A stretch of 64,000 bases of DNA from Sipunculus nudus (GCA_026874595.1 CM049321.1:22561979-22625978), one strand, 5' to 3'; counted from the stretch's first letter, positions 11,852-23,890 are shown. Numbers and translations: made by a program. Notes: generated from the letters alone by a model not told the origin.

Positions 11852-13753
11852 GTAATAATTCTAGATGTCAAATTTTCTATTAATCTTATCGGTATTCCAA
11901 TGTCCGCTTACTTATTTTGTCCCCTTGTGTGTCCTTTAGTTAGTTAGTAATATTTCATCTACAGCTGTTAAAATGTTTGATGAATACCTGCAGTTCACTA
12001 TTCGATCGATATCCCTGACGTTATTTGATCTTTAGATCAAGATTTTTGTAGATTTTAAATTTCAACTTAGTTTAATAGGGACCTTTTCCGCTTTGTTCTT
12101 GCGATACGCTCCTAAAAGAGTTTCTGTTGTCAGCGCCTCAGATATTGGATAAGTCACTCGTCGACCTACCTGTTAATACAAGCATATTCCTTCCTTCATA
12201 CTTACGCGTTTATATATCCACCCATTGGTGAACTGACGTCTTGGGGTTTATGGTAGAAATCTTCAGGAAACTGATACAGGAACAGTCCCTGCGGCAAATT
12301 ATAGAGCACACATTGCTATTTTATTTAATTCATTGAATATTCCTGACTGCCCATAATACGTGTGTGCTGCTTTTCGTATAAATAATATATTTATAACAGA
12401 AGAAAATTTATACGGGATATATGTATATCACTAGTTCTTTAGTGCTCAGTTTAGTTTATTCCCCGGAGACGCATATGGCGAAATCGTGGGTAGTAATGTT
12501 TTGGAACAGGTTCGCTACAGATATTAGACATGTCACATGTCGACCACACGTTTTGTATCAGCATATTGCTTTCTGCATATTTCCACGTTATATACATCAA
12601 CACCTGTGTGTATTGACGCCTTCGGATTTATTTTAAAAACCGGAACCATCCACGTTATAAATGTTCAAAAAAGATATATGCATGAATAGTCCACGTCAAT
12701 TTACAGTGCACCCTATGCTATTTTAATTTCCGTTTCTATCCAAATGTCCACCTTTTGTAATTATACCCAGCTAAAATAAAGATCGCTACTCATGGAGGAA
12801 CACATCTTATCTGTAGAATCATCAAAAAGAGACCAAACAGTTGGGAAAAACAAACTGGACATTTACTGTAATTTTGTTTTGCCCTGTTAGATTGTTACTT
12901 CCACATGTAGTTTCTTAGAAAATTATTGAAAGTAAAAACTTATAAGAAAATTATCTATAAACAAAACAGGTGGACATAAGTTGGTGGAACGGACTATAAT
13001 TTCTATTTATTGATTAGTCCTGTATGATCATATAATAATATTTAATTATAAATATATAAATAACATGTAATCAAATAATAATATTTATAGCGCAAGAAAA
13101 TATACAGATTTATATTATATTATAGCTAGAGCCCCAATATTCACCAACATAGATTACGGTGTGCAATTACCTGTGAATCAATGTAAAGAGAAGAATCATA
13201 TTTTGTATTATGCATTTGTTTATTCTTTTTTTTATATTTGGTTAATGAATCAAATACAGCATGCATTTTGTTTTTCTGTTTCGAAACGACAGGCAGTGAT
13301 GAATGTAAACTGGAATTCAGCATAATTTCATCGAAAACTTATCTGGAGAATATCAGACTGCGGATAGTGCTTTCTGGACCGTCTAGATCAGAGAAACCTA
13401 AATTATATAGTCTTCAAAAACTAACAAACGCTAAGTGAGTCTTTCATGCTAATTCCTGTAACAATCATTGCCATGAAATGTAATTCTTTTACCTGTTCGG
13501 ACTAGTGGCTTAAATATATGATTGAGATAAATGTTACAAAATGTATTTCCTAATAAACAGCCAGATAATAGAAATCCATAGATCCCTTGTTAATTCAATG
13601 AGAATGCAGTGACATTTAGTTTAATTTACATATATATCACGATGAAAAAAACCCTGTAAATTCACTACAGATTGTTTCACGGGATGCGACCCGATCCCCT
13701 GGTAAATGTTGTTAGAATCTTCCGTGCCCCTGCACTCTCGAGATATATATATT

Positions 13754-13809
<56 letters not shown>

Positions 13810-16800
13810 TATTTGTATGTGTGCGTGTGTGTATCCTGTTTTATCGGTGGAACCTGGACTTTTCTGAAAGTCCATTCTGTCCAAGTCTTTATCTTTTCTT
13901 TTATTCAGAAAGTATTATTCTTTATTCTTAGTAATATAACGCAATAAGCTTCATCGTTTGAAAATGTGTGTACGTTTAAATCATACATATCCTATTTGGA
14001 TATGATGTGACACTGGAAGAATTACATGTTGGAATATGTTATTTAATAATTAGTGGCCAGACACCTGTAAATAAAATATGCAAAACAGATAACGGCTAAT
14101 TTGATAAATAATCAGCAGCTATTTAAGTTATGATGTTCTTTTAAAAGAAACACTACACTTAATCCCAAGAACTTGTTTCATTTTCATTATTTATGTGCAT
14201 TTTAATATATTAAAATATACTTTATTTACAAGCGTATGTCAAATTGTGTTGATTTGAATATTTTATACCCGTATATCTTTATCTGTGCAAAGCAAATGAA
14301 TTTATTATCAATTAATATATTCCACAAATTTATTTTGTTTTCGAATGATATTTATGCATGGTTTTAATATGATCGCCATTTATCCAAGATTGCGGAAGAA
14401 ATAATGCACATGACGTTTTAGTAACAGTATGGTTCAAAGTATGGTCGGAGAACTACATTTGCAAAAATATATATGAGAATTCCACAAAATATCCATACCT
14501 GACCTATAATTTTCCTTTTACAAAAGAGAGAGCTATCCGTTAACACGTTCTCATGTTTTCATCTGTCGACAGCAAGGGGCGCAGCCTACACATTACAGGA
14601 ACATGCCCATCAGGAGAAGTGGAAAAAAATCCAGATTAAAAAAACATCCGGGGACCATTTCATCATAAAAAACGTAAGTTATGCAACAAGCAGTACACAA
14701 TGGTCGAATTACATTTGTGTCAACTCAGCTCCTCCCATTCAAACACTGCTTTCAAATATCCTGCAGTAGTTGCTGTATATCGCCACTAGGCAGTCGGGTT
14801 TTAAATATTCCTGACAAATTGTGGAACTCCCAATAACCCGCTCTTATTGTTCGAAACATTTCTGGCGACATGTTGACCCCTAGGGACAATATATAGCAAG
14901 CCATGCTTTTAAATGTAGTGAAATTTATTACATAATATATTATAAGTAACCGGTACGTAAAGGAGAGTAAGCTAATGGGAAAATAAGGTCTTTACTGGGG
15001 ATAAAATCCTGAACTTTTCTATTTAAAAACGTACGTGAATAATCCGAACAAACTGCTATGTATGCTATATGTATAATGTATGTTTAAATGTATGTCATTG
15101 TATGGCAAACTCAAAAACAAATTAGACAGACATTCTTAAAGAACAAAATATATAGGTTTTAAAGAAAGAAGACACATTTCTTTGGAGAGGCGTTCCACAT
15201 GTACAAGTACTGATGGTTAAAAACGTCAAATAATAAACATAGAAATAAACACCAAGTCCATTTATCCCACTACACAGTGGAGTCCCTTGTCTTCACTTCT
15301 CCTGATCACATGACCTTCGCTCACAGTTGACATAAGAATAATGAGCTGGTCGCCTCACTGCTTGCTCGTGCTCGGTACATAGTACAAGCTTTCAATTTAT
15401 AGATACTCGGAGCTTCGGCAACCAACAGGCCCTCGCTGGAATACTGGATTGCCTCTCGTAATACAGTTCAAACAGCACTTACCAATTAGCGCATAGAATT
15501 TCTATCTGGACAAAGAATCAATGTCTTTTACAGTTGATGTCTGCTGCAATCAATCACCTATATATGGTTCCACACAGCGATTTCCACTACCTCTACAGGT
15601 TCGCGGTTAAATAATGTCCTCGGTCTGTTTCTGGAAGCGCTTACTACAGGTATAAATCTTCAGGTTTACCGGTCCTCGGCATAAATGCGATGCTAAGTCT
15701 GAAGTCCGTTACAGAGTAATTACCGTGGCCGTCCTGAGACACCGATTATCTAAGCTTATAGACATCATCTCTCAGCTGTCTCGACTCTGATACACGCAGA
15801 CCTGACAACTAGAATGCAGATCGCCTCAGTCTACACCGGCTGCATGGCGTACTGGTCGGAATATTGTATCCAATAACTTCTTAATCACGTCTTATATTTG
15901 CATGCTGACCGTCTTCTGGCCAGTCATCACTTCCCACTACGCCTACCGTTAATAACAACATGGATTTAAATATAGATACGCCTCAAGTGAAACATAAACC
16001 TGAGAAAACCAAACGTAACAAGTGTTTTTCCTTTGAAATCTACATAAAACACTCAACTATAGAGACCTATAGGTAATCCGATAGAGACCGGCAAACAGAG
16101 ACTGCTCCGACGGAATTAAAATGCACTTAAATTAACATCAAACGAGACACCTGTGCTCTCTTACCAAAGTTCTCACGCTTATATCTAACCATGATTCTCC
16201 ATATAAATGTATTACAAATTAACATAACAATCATCTGATTATACTCTCTAGTTAAATATTCAACACAATGGCTAAGTCACAGTTCTCTGGTAACAAAGTT
16301 ATTATTTATAAAACATCATGATTGACTCAAAGTATGTTGTTTTGAGTGTATAGTGCCATATTAACCCGGGTATGACGGATTTGTTTGATAAACTGACAGA
16401 CCAGTGATTTAGGTAAGACTAGTGATTTAGGATAAATATATTCATAAAGTAGATAAGTGTCTATCCAAATGTAAATAAAAGTGAAAGTAGAATTTATGGA
16501 AAAAAAGTTATAATCTTTAAATTGTTTTTTCGGTAATAAATAACCTTTAAGCCAGATATAGTAAAGAATACATCTTCTCAGATAGATTCTCACAATAGAC
16601 TGTGAATTCAGCAGGCCACCCAAATAATCAATAAAGCATACATATATATTTGAAAATGTTACAGTATTTAGAAAAGCTATTCAATTTTCGTTGTGCATTT
16701 TTTTAATTTTAATTTTAAAAAGACAAACTCGTCACAGAAAACGTATTTAGAGAGAAAGGCATAATTTTGGTTTCACACTAGTTATTGTGGAAATACAATT

Positions 16801-17356
16801 CATGTCATGGTTTCGTTTATATATATATGTAGGTAATCCTAGGTGTCACTGGCTAACGACTTTGTAATTTGGTAAAAAAGAAAATATGCTGTTGTTTACC
16901 TCACAAACATAGGTGTAGAAAGATATTGGATATGATTGTTTAATGACGGCAAATGACCCTTTCAATTCAATTCATAGTTTCTATTTTATAGGTGACCGTT
17001 CTCAGAAACAGAGACCAGAAGAAATGGCATTTCAAGGGTTCAGATATTCTAATTGGAAGAAAACCATTAGTAAAATTCTACAGTAGCGGTATGAGACATT
17101 ATACTACATGTTAATGCGTTGAAATATGTTTTCTCAAACGTAGACACCAGCATAAAGTTTGCAATATCAATCACTTTCTCTCCTGCAGAACTTGTGGAAA
17201 CGGTATATCTATGTAAATGACGTACTTTGGTCTTTACTGTTCCAATCTCAGTAAAGTCATATGTTCCCCACTGCTTTGGACATACCTGTTTGTTTAGCTC
17301 TTCTTATATATATCTAATATACCTAATATCCCCATAACAAGGTCGAGCACTATATG

Positions 17357-17406
<50 letters not shown>

Positions 17407-17889
17407 GTATATATATAAATATATATATTCTATTTCGGAAACATAAAAACTTAATATTTGACAGCCGTTGAATGCCTGATGTATGTTAAAGCTCCGTTAA
17501 AATATGGCTGCATTTAAAAGAAAACAGTTGGTTTCCAGAACCATGGAAACGGTCCATTTGAGCACAAATAAAACAGATTCGGAGCAAATTAATAGCCTTT
17601 AAACCGATTGAGTTGTCCCCCACAAATGTAAGATTTTATAGCCATGCGTACAAATATGAATACAAGTAATATTATTTTAGACTGTCCAGTGCAAAGGTTG
17701 CAGGTCACTCTGAAGATTGACCCTTTGCATTGGAATGGGTCACTTTATTTAAAACTGCATGGAATATATGGCATATCCTACAAATGGAAGGTGATTCCGG
17801 AAAATTTCTTATTTCCAACTAGGTAGGTTTCCTTACCTGAATAAACACAATAAGGCTCGATATATATATACATATACATATATATATAT

Positions 17890-17940
<51 letters not shown>

Positions 17941-18248
17941 ATCAGAACTTTATTCAGAGTAGACTTAGCCCAGTTATAGGCATTTGATGTCATATTAAAT
18001 TCTTATCAAAAAGTAAAGATCAACATGACTAAGGAATTAATGAGAGATATATTTTCTAATGTATCCATTGTGGTCTTCAGCATTTGATCAAGACAAAGCG
18101 AGAGGTAGTGGTTAAAGCACATTCACCTGATGATCGGGTCGCACCCCGTGAAACAGACTGATGTGAATTAAGTGTTGTTTTTCTCCAGAGTTATACCGCT
18201 CTGGCCTAGTCTGTAGGCCATAGAGCACTTTACATCGGAGGGTAACAC

Positions 18249-18341
<93 letters not shown>

Positions 18342-19674
18342 TTTAGCTTTAAATATTACTTGATTAAAGTTGCAATACTTTTGACACAAATAATTTTTCT
18401 TTTAATATAAATATCGTTTTCTACAGAAAAAAAGATCAGTTTACAATATCTTATGGAAGGAATATATTTTTTCAGTGTGATCAATGTGGCAACGGAAGAG
18501 TACTTGAGGATAAGAAATCTGACTAAAGTCACTCTAATACCCGACAGCGTCAGTCAACAGTACAAAATAATGCAGGTAGACGTATTGAATTTGACAAAAA
18601 AGATGATATAAACAACAAAACGCGGCGGATCACATACAATGCCTCAATTATAATTTGATTGTTATAGATATATGGTTCCCCATACAAGCGACTGAGAACA
18701 GTTCAGAGATGAGAATAGTAATTTTCACCGCTTAATTTGTGCCTTGGGAAAAGTGAGCAAAGCCATCAAAATGGCTATTATATTCTATAAGTTACATATT
18801 TTGAGAAGCTCCTTATATTAGATGACACATATTCCATGCCAATTACAACGCATTAGAAACGTTTTGTGTTCCCATCAGGGAAGCATGAGTACCAAACTAG
18901 TTTCTTTTGATTCAATAACTTATTTTGTTATCGGGTGCTACTGAACACAATTGTATTGAATGTTGTTGCCAGATAACCCTTGTTGAGTATCCCTTCAAAC
19001 GTGAGTGGAAGCTTCCATGCCCCTGCAATCTCGCAAGCGGCAATGTGGAAATCGACTTATCTATGACGAAGGAGAGAACGACAGCTGGCTGTCTGTCAGT
19101 GACAAGAACTTTTAAGGTTGACGCTCAAGGTAACTAAATTTACTCGGTTGATTAAGTTTTGCTGGTTTGGTCTCGTCATTACTTTCAGCAGATTACAAAA
19201 TAACCAAGCTTCTTGGAGCGCATAGCAAGACGTCTAAAAAACTTACGCATATGTCATCTTTTCCATATTAAAGCAAGGTTTCCAAGTGCCTTACAAGAAC
19301 GAACGATTTTTAATGTGGTTTCTCATCTTTTTACCAAATGACTATATGACAAATTATTTGAGAATATACTCAAGGCAAATATAGATCTTATATTGAATTC
19401 AAGTGCATAAACAAAACTTGAAGCAACATTCAGTTTTACGCCTATTATAGGTAGAACACGCAAAATATCTGGAAACAGATTCTGCAAGATCGACTACAAA
19501 GGGGGCCAAGTGGGTCCAGTTTGTGCGAAGACCCATTGTGCTTCAAAGTGCGTGGCCAAAGAAGGTTGTCGTGGATTTGCAATGACTCAAACACAATCTG
19601 GTATCTGCAAGTGTGAATTGCTGTTTGAAAGAGAGGCGGTAAATAACAAAGTTGGAACATACTGGAGATGTTAA
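11788..19674 (+). CDS. Gene A: secreted two-domain PLAT-like protein, eight exons, exon 3 frameshifted
   Basis: Predicted exons: 11,788-11,851; 13,293-13,434; 14,573-14,673; 16,992-17,088; 17,681-17,822; 18,476-18,575; 18,973-19,129; 19,451-19,674. All introns are GT-AG and phases agree. The product would be about 340 residues: a signal peptide (1-21), PLAT/LH2-like domain 1 (exons 2-4, about 22-134), domain 2 (exons 5-7, about 135-267) and an eight-cysteine tail (268-341). The PLAT call rests on LRIVLSGPS and YLKLHGI strands, V-x-I/KVTLIPDS strands and W-x-x-(L/F)-P-C-like ends (EWKLPCPC); such domains bind lipids or proteins in lipases and lipoxygenases. Exon 3 has 101 bases instead of 100 because of an extra A, giving a stop at 14,637. 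Either the gene is dead, or exon 2 is skipped, or the base is a sequence error. Function is unknown. Confidence 0.65.
12421..12640 (+). pseudogene. Decayed duplicate of the exon 1 region
   Basis: The stretch 'gtgctcagtttagtttattccc' repeats the flank upstream of exon 1 ('gtgctcggtttagatcattcc' near 11,740), followed by remains of an ATG region. Equivalents are at 28,521-28,740 and 50,030-50,230. In unit 2 an ATG survives (28,588), but no signal peptide plus donor can be read. It is an old duplicated first exon inside intron 1. Confidence 0.5.
13293..13434 (+). CDS. Gene A exon 2: first part of PLAT-like domain 1
   Basis: 142 bases, phase 1 in and 2 out, acceptor gacag, donor AA|gtgagt. Encodes CKLEFSIIS, then LRIVLSGPSRSEKPK, which resembles the PLAT strand pair before the conserved Gly-Ser turn. 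The length and phases equal those of exon 5. Confidence 0.7.
13672..13745 (-). repeat. SINE-like fragment
   Basis: The B-box-like GGGTCGCATCCC on the minus strand (13,681-13,692) and its flank recur at 29,860-29,935 (same orientation) and 18,120-18,150 (plus strand). It directly precedes a (TA)n. Confidence 0.45.
13741..13812. repeat. (TA)n microsatellite, interrupted
   Basis: TA units with TG and GTA interruptions, followed by a TG-rich stretch. The matching tract in gene B is at 29,923-29,980. Confidence 0.95.
14573..14673 (+). CDS. Gene A exon 3, frameshifted by one A
   Basis: The acceptor cgacag and donor AAC|gtaagt are intact. The run at 14,623-14,629 has seven A; gene B and the relics imply a 100-base exon. 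In the frame set by exon 2 translation stops at TAA 14,637-14,639. In the frame compatible with a direct exon 1 to exon 3 splice the whole exon is open and leads correctly into exon 4. The ancestral peptide here is C-P-S-G-E-V-E followed by I-K-K-T-S-G-D. Confidence 0.65.
15190..16140. repeat. Conserved GC-richer block in intron 3
   Basis: A 0.9-kb stretch clearly less AT-rich than its surroundings and well conserved in gene B (31,120-32,060) and relic C (53,020-53,840). No open frame of note on either strand. It could be an old LTR or other element, or a regulatory block; it was present before the copies split. Confidence 0.6.
16992..17088 (+). CDS. Gene A exon 4: end of PLAT-like domain 1
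   Basis: 97 bases, phase 0 in and 1 out, acceptor tatag, donor GCG|gtatga. Encodes VTVLRNRDQKKWHFKGSDIL and on to FYSS; the V-T-V strand followed by W-H-F is the usual C-terminal pattern of PLAT domains. Confidence 0.7.
17189..17202 (+). other. Possible 14-nt micro-exon (poison type)
   Basis: AACTTGTGGAAACG is flanked by ctcctgcag and gtatat. The same 14 bases with splice-like flanks are at 32,999-33,012 in gene B. Skipping it joins exons 4 and 5 in frame; including it shifts exon 5 into a frame that stops quickly. Conservation could simply reflect recent duplication. Confidence 0.25.
17357..17430. repeat. (TA)n microsatellite in intron 4
   Basis: Interrupted TA tract; gene B has a shorter one at the same place (33,175-33,211). 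Confidence 0.95.
17681..17822 (+). CDS. Gene A exon 5: first part of PLAT-like domain 2
   Basis: 142 bases, phase 1 in and 2 out, acceptor tttag, donor ACTAG|gtaggt. Encodes CPVQRLQVTLKID, then GSLYLKLHGI, a match to the PLAT 'vyikLyG' strand. Compared with exon 5 of gene B, nine codons change the amino acid (counting the two split codons) and two are silent. Confidence 0.75.
17860..17938. repeat. (TA)n microsatellite in intron 5
   Basis: Starts about 40 bases after the exon 5 donor; the gene B counterpart is 33,644-33,728. Confidence 0.95.
18097..18165 (+). repeat. tRNA-like SINE fragment in intron 5
   Basis: A-box-like GGTAGTGGTTAAAGC (18,104-18,118) and B-box-like GGGTCGCACCCC (18,136-18,147). 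In gene B only the first part survives near 33,860, so this segment is partly missing there. Confidence 0.55.
18253..18339. repeat. (TA)n microsatellite in intron 5
   Basis: About 40 TA units with single interruptions; the counterpart in gene B is 33,889-33,966. Confidence 0.95.
18476..18575 (+). CDS. Gene A exon 6
   Basis: 100 bases, phase 2 in and 0 out, acceptor ttcag, donor CAG|gtagac. Encodes VINVATEEYLRIRNLTKVTL followed by IPDSVSQQYKIMQ, the middle strands of domain 2. Same length and phases as the ancestral exon 3. Confidence 0.7.
18973..19129 (+). CDS. Gene A exon 7: end of PLAT-like domain 2
   Basis: 157 bases, phase 0 in and 1 out, acceptor gccag, donor CAAG|gtaact. Encodes ITLVEYPFKREWKLPCPCNL and continues to DAQ. 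EWKLPCPCNL matches the aromatic-x-F-P-C-N end of PLAT domains. This exon is present in all four copies (35,192, 49,799, 54,780). Confidence 0.75.
19451..19674 (+). CDS. Gene A exon 8: eight-cysteine tail and stop
   Basis: 224 bases, phase 1 in, acceptor tatag, ends in TAA at 19,672-19,674. Eight cysteines; CAKTHCASKCVAKEGCRGF and GICKCEL resemble the core of PAN/apple domains, though it is short for a whole one. An even cysteine count in a secreted protein suggests four disulfides. Only genes A and B have this exon. Confidence 0.75.
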
Positions 19675-19797
19675 ATGCTGGTAGATGCCCAACTATCCTC
19701 GGGAAGCAGAACAAAACAACAAATAATACACTGATTTATCAACAATACTACAATATAAAACTTTCAGCATAGATATTGTATATGTGAAATATATGTC

Positions 19798-19803
19798 AAT
19801 AAA
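19798..19803 (+). other. Polyadenylation signal, gene A
   Basis: AATAAA 124 bases after the stop codon, conserved at 36,016 in gene B. Confidence 0.55.
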
Positions 19804-20142
19804 TTCATCAAATTTGAGCTGGACATAATGAGTTTAAAAACCATATGAAATTATTTTCGAGGTCCGACCGTCCATTTAAAGGGAAAGCTTTGTTATTATA
19901 CGTCCCTTATATCTATAAGGGTACGTTTCCTTAGAAACCCTATCTCTTAATCCAAAGTTATAATAATCATTAAATAAAATATCAAGACCATCAGCAGTAT
20001 CTTAAACATATATGTATTTCTAAAATTAGGTATTTAATTAAACCGACTGCACCATCATACACAGACTTAGAAAATTACTAGAAGACCTGTTGGTATATTG
20101 TGATTAGGCTGAAGTCGGAGCAGCTGACTTCTGTTGTTTTGA

Positions 20143-20290
20143 GGAAGTGGCTAACCAGCCGGCAGGGTCCGGGTGTTTAGTCCACAGTCCAAACAGCCGG
20201 TAAATGAATGCATGCTCGATTTTAGAGTTTCAGTGAGATACTCCGTACTTTCCATTATTTTCCTGTCAATGAGTTGACAATATACAGCTG
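20143..20290. mobile_element. MITE-like fragment
   Basis: Starts with GGAAGTGGCTAACCAGCCGG and ends near 'tgagttgacaatatacagc'. Relatives are at 36,361-36,508, 36,958-37,110 and the complete-looking element at 62,344-62,531. Only one terminal repeat is recognisable here. Confidence 0.5.
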
Positions 20291-20600
20291 ACATCCCAAA
20301 TTAGTTATTTTGCTGGTCTATATGTAGTAAATATGTTGAATATTTATTAAAAGGGCACATTTTGTGATATTTACAGGTTAGTTTAATATAAATTTATAGG
20401 AATTGAACTGAAGTTGACTGGCATATCAGCTGCTCATTTATGCTTAAGAGCAGACAATGAGTAATGTGTGAAAGCACAGGCAACTACATATTTTAATGTA
20501 GATATTAACACACTGCAGCAACATTACTTTCAAGTAGTCACTTGAAAAGAAGTCTACTGTCCAAAATATGAAATTAATGATGCCCATGAGGAGCCGTATG

Positions 20601-20604
<4 letters not shown>

Positions 20605-20669
<65 letters not shown>
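20605..20669. repeat. (TA)n microsatellite
   Basis: About 32 TA units at the junction between units 1 and 2, preceded by the repeat shared with 10,380-10,493. Confidence 0.95.
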
Positions 20670-20670
<1 letters not shown>

Positions 20671-20880
20671 TGATTATGTGCTGCCTTTCAATTAACGAAA
20701 TAAACGAAAGGTGTCCTTTTGCACGTGGACTGTAAATTTTATCTAACTCTGTCAATGTCCTATTATTTTGATGCTCTAGAGTGCAATATAATTTCCTGTA
20801 CCCTCTCCTGATCAGGAAACATATTTAGGATTCACTTACTTTAAACATTTATATGAATGCAATGTTTTTTTTATAACAGA
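20670..20880 (+). repeat. Repeat shared with 26,750-27,000
   Basis: Begins 'tgattatgtgctgcctttcaa' directly after a (TA)n at both places and includes 'ggtgtcc...gcac' and 'cctattattttga'. It is non-coding. Confidence 0.65.
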
Positions 20881-20919
20881 TCCTTTGTACAAGTAATTGC
20901 CTTGGACGGAACAAATAGT

Positions 20920-21725
20920 CCATAGGCCTATAGCAAACGAAATAAACTTTGTAAATGGTCCTAGTTTCTGCGTTTTTAACTCTTTGCTGCTAGCTTCCAT
21001 TAATTAAAATGATTCTTAAAAAAACTGAAATTAATAAGAAGGCGACAACAGTAGAACAAAGAATGCAGATCAAGACGTAAGAAAGTGTTGATTTTTTTAA
21101 AATATAAAACGCGATAATTTACTGTTTACAACGCAAAAGGCCCCGAGTGGCTTGGTATAGTCCATACGATCCTAAGAGTGAATTTCGATTCTGAAAGGTC
21201 ACATAGGGAAAAAGTTTCTCCAAAGGACAGAGTAGGTTTTGTTACTTCTAGAAAAGGAGATTTAGATACGACTAGTTTCAGTGAAACATATATTTATAAT
21301 GTACTTTTTAAGGGAGAAACAATGTGTGCAAACAGGTCAGCTAAAATTGATGCTAAGCTAAGAGAATGTCAGTCCAAAAGATTACATTACATTCTACCTG
21401 TATAACAAAAATGTAGAAATGGAACATAACCTCCTCAGACTAAAGGTTGATTTTTTTTAACCTATATATTTTTAAAGTATAGAACATCTATTCATGCACT
21501 TTAAGGATAAAAACTTTTTATATCGACAAATACACCTATGGACGCGGGAGTGTCGTATTAATTCGCTGGATGAAAATTCAACGGAAATTAGTGCATGGTA
21601 TTACAGTAGATCAACTCATCTTGCTTATCTATAAATACGTAGTCTTCAAGACAAAGCATGGCGAGGTTTTGAAGTTTTGTACATTAAGATCAGAACTCAT
21701 GATAATTGAAAAAAAATGAATAGAA
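20920..21725 (+). pseudogene. L1-like LINE relic, 3-prime part
   Basis: Matches the first 50 bases and the last part of the remnant at 4,036-5,990, without the endonuclease piece. The open stretch at 21,178-21,405 includes ETYIYNVLFKGETMC and is LINE-derived by its match to 5,440-5,640. Not functional. Confidence 0.5.
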
Positions 21726-22236
21726 ATAACAAATAAAAGAAATACACTTAAAATCCATTTAGAAAACAATGAAGAAAATACTGCCTATTATCTGATCATC
21801 GCATATATCACATAATTTGTCTTATGAGTAGGATACGTGTTTTTAATATGCATTTAATTATCATTTTAAGGTTTTTCTCTTGTTTGTAACTGGTCAGGCT
21901 TCAGCAGATACGTAGTATAACATATAAATTTATCATTGACAACGATAAATATAGCGCGACGAATATGTTTGAATATGTAAGTATTTATGTATGCCTATCT
22001 TGTAATGATTGTCATATAAACATATGCCATGTAGTGTTTGTATGTATGTATGTTGTACGCAAAATGATATATTAAAAAAAATAAATTTCATGGGCCGACA
22101 ATCGTAATAGTCCGCCGTTTAATATTTAAAAGACCCAAGTATTTATCGTCAGGTAGCTCGAAGGAAGTATATACATGAGACAGAAGGCAAAAGTTCACCA
22201 GTAAAATGAAAAGGTCGTTGTTTCTGATAATGATGA

Positions 22237-22238
<2 letters not shown>

Positions 22239-22290
<52 letters not shown>
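22239..22290. repeat. (TA)n microsatellite
   Basis: TA tract preceded by a short GATGAT run. The matching position in unit 1 (about 6,535) has only a few TA units. Confidence 0.95.
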
Positions 22291-23890
22291 TATAGAGCTC
22301 AATTTCGCTAATATAATCTTATGTTTGCTTGTCCAATCATTATCCTCCCCATACATCTGCATGCCAAAGTTATTTATGGCGCTTTCTAGCATTCCTGTTT
22401 ACCTACGCTGTAGAGATGAGCCCATTACTTTACTGATATGTTTGTTTATTTGTTTGTTTTTTATTGCTTTAATTTTATATGTTGTTTGCTATATATAAGC
22501 TGATCTCAAGAGAATTCCGCTATACTGTGTTAATGGCAAAGTTTATTTTGTTTTCTGAAGAGTAATGGCCAGATGGTTTTAGGGGCTAAAATGTTACTAA
22601 ATTAAACCTCAGGTGGGCATCCCTTTCAGTCTTGTTTGTACTATACCCACGTACAAACATTGATTTTTTTTCGATCTGTAACTATATTTTGACCAGAGCC
22701 ACAAGTATTTTAAGGTCAAAACAATAAGTATAATATTTTTGCCTGTTTGACACACTGTTACCTCAACAATAACAAGTTATTTTAAAATAAGTAAATAAAT
22801 GTTGAGAGAGCAGAGTCCAGAATTTGTCAAATTCCAAAACAATTTACACATATAAATTAGGTGTCTTGATCAAGAAAATTTAGTTTTAAGTCAATTTAGA
22901 ATTTAAAATAAAGAAAATGAACAATTTATCTTGTTTATCGCAGCAGTTTCATACAAACATAGCTGACAAGGCTACCTGATACAATAACACCTCGCCTAAC
23001 ATTCTACTCGTAAAAATGACCACCTATAAATAACAACCACTTTTCATGGTCCTGATTTTTCGCTCACTAATTTTCGTCCCAATGCGTTATCTGAACCTCA
23101 ATCAAGTGACCACTTTTTATGGAGTAAATATTTCCTTGACAGGCAGAGCGGGGAGTCACTAATGCATTGCATCACTAATGCGTTAAAGGCAGTAGGTGAT
23201 ACAAGTGCAGAATATATAAAAGCGTGTTCACGAATGCTCACACCAGCCAGGAATGTTTACATTGCGGTTTCATAATTTGTATGAGACCTGCCGATAATCA
23301 TATGCGTGATACGTGGGCCCCTAACTTTGATTAATTCACTGGTTCAGTAAAGATTAATAATTGGTTAATATTTGACTCACTGTTGGGCTATTTATAAACT
23401 TTATTGGCTGAGGAAAGCGACTGAGCAATGCTCATTGTTCAATGTTCCTCGTACATATATTGTAAATAAAAGATGTTGTGCTTCAGATGTGCTTGGATAT
23501 TATTTATTATTATTATTATTTGTTTGACTTTACTCCATTTATAATATAACTGCATAATATCACATAATCGTATCGTGTTTATTTCCTGGCTAATGTAAAT
23601 TTAGGTGGAAAACTGAATCAGTAATTCCTAATAATATAAATAGCAAGGGTTTGTTAACAGGACACTTAATGTTAAGAACGTACAACAAGACGAGCTTTTA
23701 TAAGGCTCTTGACAGTGAAACCTCCCTGAGGGGACCACCTGGAAAATGCGACCGCTTCATCGTGGTCCCGTGTTTGTAATTCCGAGGTTTTACTTTATAC
23801 CTAAAGCATCAGTATGCGCTTATAATTAATGGCAGTGGTTATTACAGCAGTAGTCTTGGTTTTATGGACTTTATATAAAAGCAGAACTGT

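Larger units (their letters stand above)
11270..20470 (+). repeat. Segmental duplication unit 1, part 2 (matches 27,365-36,695)
   Basis: Contains gene A with its flanks and aligns almost end to end with 27,365-36,695. Identity by eye is high, very roughly nine in ten. Differences are mostly substitutions, (TA)n length changes and intronic indels of up to a few hundred bases. Confidence 0.9.

Noticed and set aside
18168-18389. Open frames of repeated Tyr-Ile across (TA)n tracts here and at about 15 other places
   Set aside because: Any TA run is open in every frame as Tyr-Ile; these are not proteins.
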